Below the pieces are notes generated by a model that was given only the letters and a program-made list of their open reading frames with translations, did not search any database and was not told where the DNA came from. Made by a program: the position numbers and the translations under genes. This document shows positions 19,008 to 28,184 of a DNA stretch of 64,000 nucleotides, in pieces. Within the stretch, counting starts at the first letter, position 1; each line of letters begins with the position of its first letter. Location of the stretch: contig JAXMAB010000006.1 of assembly GCA_046350655.1 (NCBI GenBank), forward strand, positions 1 through 64,000, given 5' to 3'. This DNA comes from JAEUHO01 sp046350655. GTDB lineage: Bacteria > Planctomycetota > PLA2 > JAEUHO01.

Positions 19008-20603
19008 ATGGAACGCACCCCTGTCGCCGGGACGGCCGGAGCGAGCGGGCCGAATGGCCGGCTCGTGCGGTGGGACGTGGAGGACCCGGCCTTCTGGGCG
19101 TCCACGGGCCGGGCCGTGGCCTGGCGGAACCTCTGGGTCTCGATGCCCGCGCTTCTGTGCGGGTTCGCGATCTGGGGCTTTTGGTCGGTGATCAGCGTCT
19201 GGATGAAGAACCTGCAGTGGTTCGGCCCGAACCTCAAGGACCCGCGCTACTACGAGCTCGCCGCCGTGGCGGGGCTGTCGGGCGCGACGCTGCGGATCCC
19301 CTGCTCCTTCCTCGTGGCCGTCGCCGGCGGGCGCAACGTCGTCGCGGTCACCACGGCGCTCCTGCTCGTCCCCGCGGTGGGGGTTGGGCTCGCGCTCCAG
19401 GACCCGGGGACGCCGTACGCGGTGCTCGTGGCGCTGGCGGTCGTGTCGGGCGTCGGCGGCGGCGCGTTCGCCTCGAGCATGAGCAACATCTCCGGGTTCT
19501 TCCCCAAGCGCATGCAGGGGCTCTCCCTGGGCCTGAACGCGGGCGTCGGCAACCTCGGCGTCAGCGTGATGCAGTTCGTGCTGCCCTTGGCCGTCACCGT
19601 GGCGGTGTTCGGCGGGTGGGGCGGCGCGGCGCGCACGCTGCCGGTGGCGGTCCCCGGCCACGCCGCGGGGACCTCGGTCTGGATCCAGAACTGCGGCTGG
19701 GTGTGGGTGGCGCCGCTGGCGGTCCTCTGTGTCCTCGCCTGGTCCCGCATGGACGTCCTCCCGGCGCACGGGACGGGATCGACGGCGTCCTGCGTGGGGC
19801 GCGCGCTCTGGATGAACCTGGTGGGCCTCCTGGCCGCGGGCGTCGGCGCGTGGATGTACGCCGGGCTCCACGTCACCATCGGCGTGGTCCTGCCGGTCAC
19901 CATCGCGCTCGGCGTCGCCGCGACGCGGTACCTCGCCCCGGCCGACCTGCGGGGCCGCGTCGCCCAGCAGTACGCCATCTTCCGGCGCAAGCACACCTGG
20001 GTGATGACGCTCCTCTACATCATGACGTTCGGCTCGTTCATCGGGTACTCGTTCGTCTTCGGCCTGCTCATCAAGGACGTGTTCGGGAAACTCCCCGGCG
20101 GCGCCCCCAACCCCGCCGCCCCCAGCCCGACCCTGGCCTTCCTCGGCCCGCTCGTGGGGTCCCTGGTGCGTCCGGTCGGCGGGTGGCTCTCCGACAAGTT
20201 CGGCGGCGCGCGGGTCACGCAGTGGTCGACGGTGGCCCTCGTCGCCACCGCCGTCGCGGCGGGGCTGTGCCTGACGGACGTCGGCACGCTGGCGCAGCCC
20301 GAGACACGCTTCCCGCTCGCGTTCGCGCTGTTCCTGGGCCTCTTCGTCGCGGCGGGGATCGGCAACGGCAGCACCTTCCGCATGATCCCGATGATCTTCG
20401 ACGCCAAGGAGGCGGGCCCGGTGCTCGCGTGGACGTCGGCGGTCGCGGCCTACGGGGCGCTCCTGATCCCCGACGTCTTCCGTCCCCAGGTCGCCGCGGG
20501 CACGCCCGAGCGCGCGCTCTACGGCTTCGCGGCGTTTTACGTCGTCTGCCTCGTCGTCAACTGGTGGTACTACGCCCGCCGTCGGGCCGAGATCCGGTGC
20601 TGA
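19008..20603 (+). CDS. narK: Nitrate/nitrite MFS transporter, second copy
   Basis: 531 residues, longer than the first copy because of an N-terminal extension of about 40 residues and a middle insertion around residues 215-245. Twelve helices are predicted. The signature motifs read LNAGVGNLGVSVMQF in helix 5 and GIGNGSTFRMIPMIF in helix 11. NarK proteins of this longer type often work as nitrate/nitrite antiporters, the first copy then acting as the symporter (inference from family knowledge). A GGAGG lies 10 bp before the ATG. actA starts 1 bp after the stop. Confidence 0.93.
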   Translation: MERTPVAGTAGASGPNGRLVRWDVEDPAFWASTGRAVAWRNLWVSMPALLCGFAIWGFWSVISVWMKNLQWFGPNLKDPRYYELAAVAGLSGATLRIPCSFLVAVAGGRNVVAVTTALLLVPAVGVGLALQDPGTPYAVLVALAVVSGVGGGAFASSMSNISGFFPKRMQGLSLGLNAGVGNLGVSVMQFVLPLAVTVAVFGGWGGAARTLPVAVPGHAAGTSVWIQNCGWVWVAPLAVLCVLAWSRMDVLPAHGTGSTASCVGRALWMNLVGLLAAGVGAWMYAGLHVTIGVVLPVTIALGVAATRYLAPADLRGRVAQQYAIFRRKHTWVMTLLYIMTFGSFIGYSFVFGLLIKDVFGKLPGGAPNPAAPSPTLAFLGPLVGSLVRPVGGWLSDKFGGARVTQWSTVALVATAVAAGLCLTDVGTLAQPETRFPLAFALFLGLFVAAGIGNGSTFRMIPMIFDAKEAGPVLAWTSAVAAYGALLIPDVFRPQVAAGTPERALYGFAAFYVVCLVVNWWYYARRRAEIRC

Positions 20604-20604
20604 C

Positions 20605-21258
20605 ATGCGAACCCGAACCCTCGCGGTGGTGGCGGCCGTCGGCGTCCTGCTCGGGGGCGTCGTGGTGATCCAAGGCGCGGACCTCCCGCTCCCCGGCAAC
20701 CACGTCGGCTACGAGCCCGTGCAGCCGGTGGCGTTCTCGCACCCGCTGCACGCGGGCCAGCTCGAGATCGCGTGCCTCTACTGCCACAGCGGGGCGGAGC
20801 GGAGCCGCCACGCGGGCGTCCCCGCCGACGCCGTGTGCATGAACTGCCACCGCGTCGTCGCGGCCCCGTTGGCCGCCACGCAGGAGGAGGCCCTCCTTGC
20901 CAAGATCGAGAAGCGGGCGCCCCGTCCGGTCGTCTCGCCCGAGATCGCGAAGCTCTACCGCGCCCAAGGCCTCGACGACGCGGGCCAGCCGGTGCCGGGC
21001 GCGACGCCGACGCCGCTGCGCTGGGTGCGCGTGCACAACCTCCCCGACTTCGCCTTCTTCGACCATCGCTCGCACCTGAGCGCCGGGGTGGCGTGCGAGA
21101 CCTGCCACGGCCCCGTGGACACGATGGCGCGGGTCCGGCAGTTCGCCGACCTCTCCATGGGCTGGTGCGTGAACTGTCACCGGCAGGCGAATGCGACCGG
21201 GCTCCCGGGCGGGCGACCGGCCCGCGCGTCCACCGACTGCACGACGTGCCACTACTAG
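20605..21258 (+). CDS. actA: Alternative complex III subunit A, pentahaem cytochrome c
   Basis: 217 residues with an N-terminal hydrophobic helix that serves as signal or anchor (LAVVAAVGVLLGGVVVI). Five CxxCH sites are visible: CLYCH, CMNCH, CETCH, CVNCH and CTTCH, the number expected for ActA. FSHPLHAGQ and FFDHRSHLSAG supply the typical distal histidines. ActA sits on the outer face and passes electrons from ActB toward periplasmic acceptors. It is packed 1 bp after narK, so the nar and act genes appear to form one transcription unit. Confidence 0.93.
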   Translation: MRTRTLAVVAAVGVLLGGVVVIQGADLPLPGNHVGYEPVQPVAFSHPLHAGQLEIACLYCHSGAERSRHAGVPADAVCMNCHRVVAAPLAATQEEALLAKIEKRAPRPVVSPEIAKLYRAQGLDDAGQPVPGATPTPLRWVRVHNLPDFAFFDHRSHLSAGVACETCHGPVDTMARVRQFADLSMGWCVNCHRQANATGLPGGRPARASTDCTTCHY

Positions 21259-21267
21259 GGGGTTCCG

Positions 21268-24200
21268 ATGTCCGAGCTGCCCGTTCGCTGGACGACCCTC
21301 GAGGAGCGCGACGCGCTCCGCGCCGCGGCCGGCGGGCTGCCCGTCGGCACGCCGACGGGCGCGGACGGGCGGCCGTCGGGGGCGCGCACGACGACACCCA
21401 CGACGACGCCGCGCCGGACGGCGGCGGCGACGCGCGCCTCTCGGGCGCGGCTTCCTGGCGGCGACCGGGTTCTCGATGGCCGGGGCGCTCGTCGCCTGCG
21501 GCCGGGCCCCGACCGTGCACACGGTGCCCGGCGCGACGGCGCCCGAGGACGTCGTCGCCGGTCGCTCCACGTGGTACGCGACGACCTGCGGTGGGTGCGG
21601 CGCGGGGTGCGGCCTGATCGTGCGCTGCCGCGACGGCCGCCCGGTGAAGGTGGAGGGCAACCCGGAGCATCCGGTCTCCGCGGGCGGCGTGTGCGCCGTC
21701 GGCCAGGCGACGGTGCTGGGCGTGTACGACTCGCGGCGGCTGCTCCACCCGGTGGTGGACGGCGCCGTCACCACGTGGGCCGCGGCCGACGCCCGCGTGC
21801 GGGCCGACCTCGAGCGCGTCCGCGCGGCGGGCGGCGCGGTCCGCCTCGTGACCGGGACGCTCACCGGGCCGTCGACCCTCGCGGCGGTCGCAGGCTTCCT
21901 CGCCGCGTTCCCCGGGACCCGTCACGTCTCGTACGACGCGCTCTCGTCGTCGGCGACGCTGGACGCGCACGCGCGGACGCGCGGGGCCCGCATCCTGCCG
22001 CGGGTGCATCTCGAGCGGGCCGAGACCGTCCTCGGGCTCGAGGCCGACTTCCTCGGGACGTGGGTCTCGCCCGTCGAGCTCACGCGCGGCTGGCGGGCCG
22101 GGCGGACGCTCGCGGGCACGCCGCCGCGGCTGTCCCACCACGTCCAGGTCGAGTCCGCGCTCACGCTCACGGGCTCGAACGCGGACCGTCGCCTCCGGGT
22201 CGAGGCGGGGGCGGTGGGGGCGTTCGCCGCCCACCTCGCCGCGCGCCTCGCCGCGGCGGCAGGTCTCCCCGCGCCCGCGACCCCGGACCCGCTGCCGGTG
22301 GACGCGGCGGCGTTCGACGCCGTGGTCGCGCGCCTGTGGGCCACGCGCGGGCGGAGCGTCGTCCTCTGCGGGACGAACGACGTGGACGTGCAGACCTGCG
22401 TCGCGCTCGCGAACGAGGCCCTCGGCGCCTACGGCGCCGTGCTCGACCTGGACGCGCCGTCGTTCCAGCGTCGCGGCGACGACGCGGCGTTCGCCGCGCT
22501 GCTCGACGAGCTCGAGGCCGGGCAGGTCGGCGCCGTGGTCGTGGCCGGGTGCAACCCGGTGGCCGACGCCGCCGGCGGGGCGCGATTCGCCGCGGCCCTG
22601 TCGAAGGTGGCGGTGCGCGTCGGGCTGGCGGAGCGGCCCGACGAGACGACCGCGGCGCTCGCGGTGCTGGCGCCCCTGCCGCACGCGCTGGAGGCGTGGG
22701 ACGACGCGGAGCCCGTGGCCGGCGTCGTCTCGCTGACGCAGCCGCTCGTCGCGCCCTTCGGCGAGCCGCGGACCCTGCGCGCGTGCCTCGCCGCCTGGGC
22801 GGGCGCGCCGGCCGCCGACCTCGACCTGCTGCGGGCGTCGTGGCGACGGGACGTCCTGCCGCGCCTCCCCGCGGGCGCGACGGACGAGGGCTCGTGGCGG
22901 GCGGCGCTGCGCAGCGGCTTCGCGCGCGTCACCGCGTCCCCGCCGGCCCTGCGGGCGTTCGACGCGGCGGCGGCCGCCGCGGCGGCGCCCCGCGCCCGCC
23001 CGGCCGGCGACCGGTTCACGCTCGCGTGCGTCCCGTCGGTCGCGCTGCTCGACGGTCGCCACGCGCACAACCCCTGGCTCCAGGAGCTCCCCGACCCGAT
23101 CACGAAGCAGGTCTGGGGCAACGCGGTCCTCCTCTCGGAGCGCGCGGCTCGCGGGCTGCGCGTGGCCGACGGCGACCGCGTCCGCGTCACCGGCCCGGGC
23201 GGCGCGAGCCTCACGCTGCCGGCGATCGTGGTGCCCGGGCTGCCGGACCGGACCGTGGGGGTCGCCCTCGGGTACGGCCGCGCGGGGACCGACCGGTTCG
23301 CGGGGATCGGCCCCGCGTGGCTCGAGGCGAAGCCCACCGTCGCGCGCGGGGGCGCGGTGGGCGCGAACGCCGCCGCCTTCCTCCGGTTCGAGCGCGGCGC
23401 CGTCGCCTACGCGGGCACCGAGGTCACCGTGGAGCGGGCCGGCGGCCGCGAGGACGTCGCGCGCTCCCAGACGTACGACCGGCTCGAGGTGCCGAAGGCC
23501 GTCGCGCCCCACGGCGGCGAGCGTCGCGACCCCGTCCACGAGACGACGCTCGCGGCGTTCCTCAAGGACCAGCGCGCGGGCCACCCGCCCGCCGCCCACG
23601 CCGGCGCCGACCTGTGGCCCGCGGAGCACGTCTCCACGGGCGAGCGGTGGCGGATGGTGGTGGACCTGACCGCGTGCACGGGGTGCTCGGCGTGCGTGGT
23701 CTCGTGCCAGGCCGAGAACAACATCCCGGTGGTCGGGAAGGACGAGGTCTTCCGCCGGCGCGACATGGCGTGGATGCGGATCGATCGGTACTACGCCGAC
23801 GTGCCGGGGGCGGACGGCGAGGTGGACGTGGTCCACCAGCCCATGCTCTGCCAGCACTGCGAGAACGCGCCCTGCGAGACCGTCTGCCCGGTCCTCGCGA
23901 CGGTCCACAACGCGGACGGGACGAACGGGCAGGTCTACAACCGCTGCGTCGGCACCCGGTACTGCGCCAACAACTGCCCGTACAAGGTGCGACGCTTCAA
24001 CTGGTTCGACTACGCGCGCCACGACCGGTTCGCCGACCTCGTGCTGAACCCCGACGTCACCGTCCGGTCGCGCGGCGTCATGGAGAAGTGCTCGCTGTGC
24101 ACGCAGCGGCTCCACGAGGCCCGGGCCGAGGCGCGTCGGCTCGGCCGCCCGCTCGCCGACGGCGAGGCCCGGACCGCGTGCCAGCAGTCCTGCCCCGCGT

Positions 24201-24376
24201 CGGCCATCGTGTTCGGCGACGCCAACGACCCGAAGAGCGCCGTCGCGCGCCTCGTCGCGTCGGACCCGCGCCATTACCGCGTGCTCGAGGAGCTCAACGT
24301 GAAGCCGTCCGTGGGCTATCTCACCAAGGTCCGCCACCGCTCCGGCGGCGGCGAGGGAGCCGAACGTCATGGCTGA
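21268..24376 (+). CDS. actB: Alternative complex III subunit B (molybdopterin-oxidoreductase-like plus ferredoxin domain), N terminus frameshifted
   Basis: The body is read in one frame from about 21440. It has a molybdopterin-oxidoreductase-like domain (to about 23550) and a ferredoxin domain with CTGCSACVVSC, CQHCENAPCETVC, CVGTRYCANNC and CSLC...CQQSC groups for [3Fe-4S]/[4Fe-4S] clusters. The natural start, ATG at 21268, is in a different frame (MSELPVRWTTLEERDAL). A middle stretch (HDDTHDDAAPDGGGDARLS) is in the third. Restoring one C near 21441 would give ...LSRRGFLAATGFSMAGALVAC, the expected twin-arginine/lipobox segment. At least two indels, or sequence errors, therefore separate start and body. 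The first domain keeps four cysteines that canonical ActB lacks. actC overlaps its last 8 bp. Confidence 0.85.
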
Positions 24377-25835
24377 CCCCCTCGTGGTCCCGACGCCGCC
24401 GGCCCCCTCGGGGGTCGGGGCGCTCCCGGCGCACGCGGCGCCCGTACCGCACGCCGCGCACGCCGCCGGCGTCGACGAGCCGCGGTGGATCCTCGGCGAC
24501 AAGCGCCCCCGGGACGTGACCGACGACGTGTGCCGGCCCCTCGGGCGCCGCCCCGGGAAGGCCTGGTGGGCGGCGTTCCTCGTCGCCGTCACCATGCTCG
24601 GCGTCGGCGTGGCCTCGATCGCGTACCTCTTCGTGACCGGCATCGGCGTCTGGGGCCTCAACCGGACGGTGGGCTGGGCGTTCGACATCACGAACTTCGT
24701 GTTCTGGGTGGGCATCGGCCACGCCGGGACCCTGATCTCGGCGATCCTCCTGCTCTTCCGCCAGAAGTGGCGGACCTCCATCAACCGGTCCGCCGAGGCC
24801 ATGACCATCTTCGCGGTCATGTGCGCCGGGATCTTCCCCCTGATCCACATGGGCCGGCCGTGGTTCGCGTTCTGGGTCTTCCCGTACCCCAACACCCGCG
24901 GCCCGCTGTGGGTGAACTTCCGCTCGCCGCTGCTCTGGGACGTGTTCGCGATCGGGACGTACTTCACGATCTCGCTCGTCTTCTGGTTCGTGGGGCTGAT
25001 CCCCGACCTCGCGACGCTGCGCGACCGCACCACCGGCGGCCTCAAGCGCCGCGTCTACGGGCTCCTCGCGCTCGGCTGGAGCGGGTCCGCGCGCTCGTGG
25101 AAGCGGCACGAGACCGTGTCGCTCCTCCTCGCGGGGCTCGCGACGCCGCTCGTCGTCTCGGTGCACAGCGTGGTCTCGTTCGACTTCGCGACGTCCGTCC
25201 TCCCCGGGTGGCACGCGACGATCTTCCCGCCCTACTTCGTCGCGGGGGCGGTGTTCTCGGGCTTCGGCATGGTCCTCACGCTGATGCTGATCGCCCGCAA
25301 GGTCATGGGGATCGAGGCCTACATCACCAAGCAGCACGTCGACATGATGTGCAAGGTCCTGCTCGCCATGGGGTCCATCGTCGCGTTCGCGTACGCGACC
25401 GAGATCTTCATGGCCTGGTGGAGCGGCAACCCGTACGAGCAGTTCGCGTTCCTCAACCGCGCGTTCGGCCCCACCGGCTGGACGTATTGGGTGATGGTGA
25501 CCTGCAACGTCGTGATCCCGCAGCTGCTCTGGTTCCGCAGGGTCCGGGCGAACCTGCTGGGGGTGTTCCTGCTCACGCTCGTGGTGAACGTCGGCATGTG
25601 GTTCGAGCGATTCGTGATCATCTGCACGACGCTGCAGCGCGACTTCCTGCCGTCCTCGTGGGCCGAGTTCAGCCCGACGCTCCTCGACATCGGCACGTTC
25701 GTCGGGTCGTTCGGGCTGTTCTTCACCCTGTTCCTGCTCTTCTGCCGGCTCGTCCCGATGATCGCCATGGCGGAGGTGAAGGCGGTGGCCGCCCACCAGC
25801 CGCCGTCGCGGGCCGGCGAGGGAGGTGACGCATGA
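24369..25835 (+). CDS. actC: Alternative complex III subunit C (NrfD-like quinol-binding membrane protein)
   Basis: 488 residues. A soluble N-terminal stretch of about 70 residues (His/Ala/Pro-rich, then WILGDKRPRDVTDDV) precedes about ten transmembrane helices. Segments typical of ActC are visible: NRTVGWAFDITNFVFWVGIGHAGTLISAILLLFRQ, FPLIHMGRPWFAFWVFPYPN and HSVVSFDFATSVLPGWHATIFPPYFVAGA, given here as landmarks near residues 97-130, 157-178 and 258-288. NrfD proteins bind quinol near the outer membrane face. ATG overlaps the end of actB by 8 bp and the stop overlaps actD by ATGA. Confidence 0.93.
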   Translation: MADPLVVPTPPAPSGVGALPAHAAPVPHAAHAAGVDEPRWILGDKRPRDVTDDVCRPLGRRPGKAWWAAFLVAVTMLGVGVASIAYLFVTGIGVWGLNRTVGWAFDITNFVFWVGIGHAGTLISAILLLFRQKWRTSINRSAEAMTIFAVMCAGIFPLIHMGRPWFAFWVFPYPNTRGPLWVNFRSPLLWDVFAIGTYFTISLVFWFVGLIPDLATLRDRTTGGLKRRVYGLLALGWSGSARSWKRHETVSLLLAGLATPLVVSVHSVVSFDFATSVLPGWHATIFPPYFVAGAVFSGFGMVLTLMLIARKVMGIEAYITKQHVDMMCKVLLAMGSIVAFAYATEIFMAWWSGNPYEQFAFLNRAFGPTGWTYWVMVTCNVVIPQLLWFRRVRANLLGVFLLTLVVNVGMWFERFVIICTTLQRDFLPSSWAEFSPTLLDIGTFVGSFGLFFTLFLLFCRLVPMIAMAEVKAVAAHQPPSRAGEGGDA

Positions 25836-26365
25836 GCCGGCGGGTCCTGGTCGTGGCCTTCGACGACGAGCACCGGCTCCTGGCCGCGCTGCGGCACGCG
25901 CGCGCGGCGCGCCAGGACGTGCTCGACGTGCATGCGCCGTACCCTGTGCACGGGCTGCCGGAACTGTTGGGGGAGCGCCCCTCGCGCCTCCCGTGGGCGT
26001 GCCTCGCCGGCGGGCTGGTGGGCCTGACGCTCGGGTGGGCACTGCAGGTGTGGACCTCCGCCCACGACTGGCCGCTGAACGTCGGCGGGAAGCCCGTGAA
26101 CTCGACGCCCGCGTTCGTCCCGGTCGCCTTCGAGCTCACGATCCTCCTGGCCGGTCTCGGGGTGGTGGCCGCGTTCTTCCTGGTCGAGCGGGGGCGGACG
26201 CCGGTGCCGCGGGCGAGCTTCCGCGGTCGCGCGACGGACGACCTCTTCGTCGTCTCCATCGGCGCCCGCGACGCGACGTTCGACGGGGAGGCGCTCGGGC
26301 GGGTGTACCGCGAGCAGCTCGGCGCGTGCGAGGTCGAGGAACTCCTGGTGGAGGACGCGTCGTGA
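25832..26365 (+). CDS. actD: Alternative complex III subunit D (DUF3341)
   Basis: 177 residues, usual for this subunit. A cytoplasmic N-terminal part (VVAFDDEHRLLAALRHAR, then DVHAPYPVHGLPELLGE, the YPVHG-type signature) precedes a helical hairpin of two transmembrane segments, with NSTPAFVPVAFELTILLAG in the second. The C-terminal part (DDLFVVSIGARDATFDGE) is again soluble. It is a structural subunit without cofactors. Both ends overlap neighbours by 4 bp (ATGA with actC, GTGA with actE). Confidence 0.92.
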   Translation: MSRRVLVVAFDDEHRLLAALRHARAARQDVLDVHAPYPVHGLPELLGERPSRLPWACLAGGLVGLTLGWALQVWTSAHDWPLNVGGKPVNSTPAFVPVAFELTILLAGLGVVAAFFLVERGRTPVPRASFRGRATDDLFVVSIGARDATFDGEALGRVYREQLGACEVEELLVEDAS

Positions 26366-26931
26366 ACCGGCCCGCGATCGTGTTCGCCACCCTCGCCGCC
26401 GCGGCCTTCTTCGGCGGCGGCTACGTCCTGCGGCGCGACCTCCGCGAGCGCAACCTCGAGATGCTCCCGGCCGACATGGTCCGTTCGCCGGCCGCCGAGA
26501 CCGGCGGCGAGGGCGTGCCGTTCGCCGACGGGCTGGTCCAGCGGCGCCCCCCCGCAGGCACCGTGCCGGTCGATGCCCCGCTCGAGGTCTTCGGGCCCGG
26601 CCCCGAGGAGGCGAAGCGCGCGGGCGACGTGCTGGCGAACCCGGTGCCGGCGGGCCCGGCCGCGATCGCGCGCGGCGAGAAGGTCTTCCGGGCCTGGTGC
26701 GCGTGCTGCCACGGCGTCTCCGGCCGGGGCGACGGCGCCGTCACGAAGCGGGGGTTCCCGCCGCCGCCCACCCTGTTCCGGCCGGAGGCGCGCGCCCTGC
26801 GCGACGGCGAGATCTTCCACCTGGTCACGCACGGTCGGAAGGACATGCCCGCCCACGCGGGGCAGGTGGTCGTGGAGGACCGCTGGGCGGCGGTCCGGTA
26901 CGTCCGGTCCCTCCAGGAGCGCGTCCCGTGA
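26362..26931 (+). CDS. actE: Alternative complex III subunit E, monohaem cytochrome c
   Basis: 189 residues from a GTG overlapping actD. An N-terminal hydrophobic helix is followed by a linker and a class I cytochrome c domain with CACCH near residue 113. A candidate distal methionine lies in KDMPAHAG. RNLEMLPADMVRSPA matches the conserved segment just after the membrane anchor of ActE. It should carry electrons from ActA toward the soluble or membrane acceptor. Its stop overlaps actF by GTGA. Confidence 0.93.
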   Translation: MNRPAIVFATLAAAAFFGGGYVLRRDLRERNLEMLPADMVRSPAAETGGEGVPFADGLVQRRPPAGTVPVDAPLEVFGPGPEEAKRAGDVLANPVPAGPAAIARGEKVFRAWCACCHGVSGRGDGAVTKRGFPPPPTLFRPEARALRDGEIFHLVTHGRKDMPAHAGQVVVEDRWAAVRYVRSLQERVP

Positions 26932-28079
26932 GCCGCACCGACGTCCCGATCCCGTTCGTCTCCCGCCGCGCCGAGGGCGCCCGGGGGCCGCTCGCGCTCC
27001 TCGCGGTCGGCGGCGCCACGTTCCTCGTCGGGCTGTTCGCGGCGCCCGCGGCCGTGTGGCCGGCGTACCTCCTCGGCGTGTTCGCGCTGACGACGGCCGG
27101 GCTCGGCGCCGCCGTGTTCGTCGCGCTCCACCACGTGACGGGCGCGCGGTGGGGGCGTGCGGTCCTCCCGGTGGCGCACGCGATGGTGGCCGTGCTCCCC
27201 TGGGCCGGGCTCGCGCACCTCGTGCTCGCGTTCGGCGCGTCGACCCTCTATCCCTGGGCCGACGCGGCGGCCGTCGCGACGGACCACGCGCTGTCCGGGC
27301 GGGCGGGCTGGATGACGGTGCCGTTCGCGCTCGGACGGGCGGTCGTCGCGTTCGCCGTGTGGATCGCCCTGGGGCGGGTGCTGGTCGCGCGCTCCCGGGC
27401 GGCGGTCGCGCACGACGGCGCCGGGACCCGGGCCGCGGCCGGGCGCGCCGGCGCGTGGTTCCTGCTGGCCTTCGCGCCGACGTTCTCGGTCTACGGTTTC
27501 GACGCGGTGCTGTCGCTCGAGCGGACGTTCGCGAGCACGATGTTCGCCGTCTACCACTTCAGCGGGCTGTTCCTCGGCGCGCTCGCGCTCGTGACGATCC
27601 TCGCGGTCCGCGGGCGGCGCCGCGGGGAGCTCGCCGGCGGGCCGGCCTGGGAGGAGACGCTGCACGACCTCGGCAGGCTCGTGTTCGCCTTCGCGTTCTT
27701 CTGGGGCTACATCTGGTACTGCCAGTTCATGCTGATCTGGTACACGAACCTGCCCGAGGAGACGCCCCACTACGCGCTGCGCCACGGCGGCGCCTGGGAG
27801 CCCCTCGCGGTGCTGAACGTCACGTTGCAGTGGCTGGTGCCCTTCGTGGTGCTGATGCCCCGGGCCCTGAAGCGCAACGAGACGGTGCTGGTCCGCGTCT
27901 GCGGCGTCGTGCTCGCGGGCCGGGCGGTGGACCTGGCGCTCGCGATCCTCGCCCCGACACACGGGGCGGTCCTCCCGACCTTCCTCGCGGAGGCCGGCCT
28001 GCTCGCGGGCGCCGCGGGCGCACTCCTCTTCGTCTACCGCCGCGCGCGGGGGGCCGCGCCGGAGGTGCGTCCGACCTGA
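26928..28079 (+). CDS. actF: Alternative complex III subunit F (membrane protein)
   Basis: 383 residues with about ten transmembrane helices, related to ActC in fold but without the quinol site (family knowledge). Segments typical of ActF: VFVALHHVTGARWG, FSVYGFDAVLSLERTFASTMFAVYHFSG and FFWGYIWYCQFMLIWYTNLPEETPHY, located near residues 64-77, 184-212 and 261-287. GTG start overlaps actE. It is the last gene of the 18-kb plus-strand unit; two hairpin repeats then separate it from the convergent moaA. No cytochrome oxidase genes follow, unlike many act operons. Confidence 0.93.
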   Translation: MSRTDVPIPFVSRRAEGARGPLALLAVGGATFLVGLFAAPAAVWPAYLLGVFALTTAGLGAAVFVALHHVTGARWGRAVLPVAHAMVAVLPWAGLAHLVLAFGASTLYPWADAAAVATDHALSGRAGWMTVPFALGRAVVAFAVWIALGRVLVARSRAAVAHDGAGTRAAAGRAGAWFLLAFAPTFSVYGFDAVLSLERTFASTMFAVYHFSGLFLGALALVTILAVRGRRRGELAGGPAWEETLHDLGRLVFAFAFFWGYIWYCQFMLIWYTNLPEETPHYALRHGGAWEPLAVLNVTLQWLVPFVVLMPRALKRNETVLVRVCGVVLAGRAVDLALAILAPTHGAVLPTFLAEAGLLAGAAGALLFVYRRARGAAPEVRPT

Positions 28080-28082
28080 GAC

Positions 28083-28113
28083 CCGCCATTCGGTGCCGGT
28101 CGCGTTCTGGCGG
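28083..28113. repeat. 31-bp hairpin repeat, family A copy 2
   Basis: Starts CCGCCATTCGGTGCCGG and ends GTTCTGGCGG. Together with copy 3 it fills the gap between the convergent actF and moaA genes, so it may end both transcripts (inference). Confidence 0.85.
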
Positions 28114-28130
28114 ATTGTCCCCCGGTCGAC

Positions 28131-28161
28131 CCGCCAAACGGTGCCGGTCGCGTTCTGGCGG
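28131..28161. repeat. 31-bp hairpin repeat, family A copy 3
   Basis: Identical to copy 2 except for AAA in place of ATT at the sixth to eighth positions. Same orientation, 48 bp downstream of copy 2. Confidence 0.85.
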
Positions 28162-28184
28162 GTCGTCGTTCGGCGGGACCGGCG

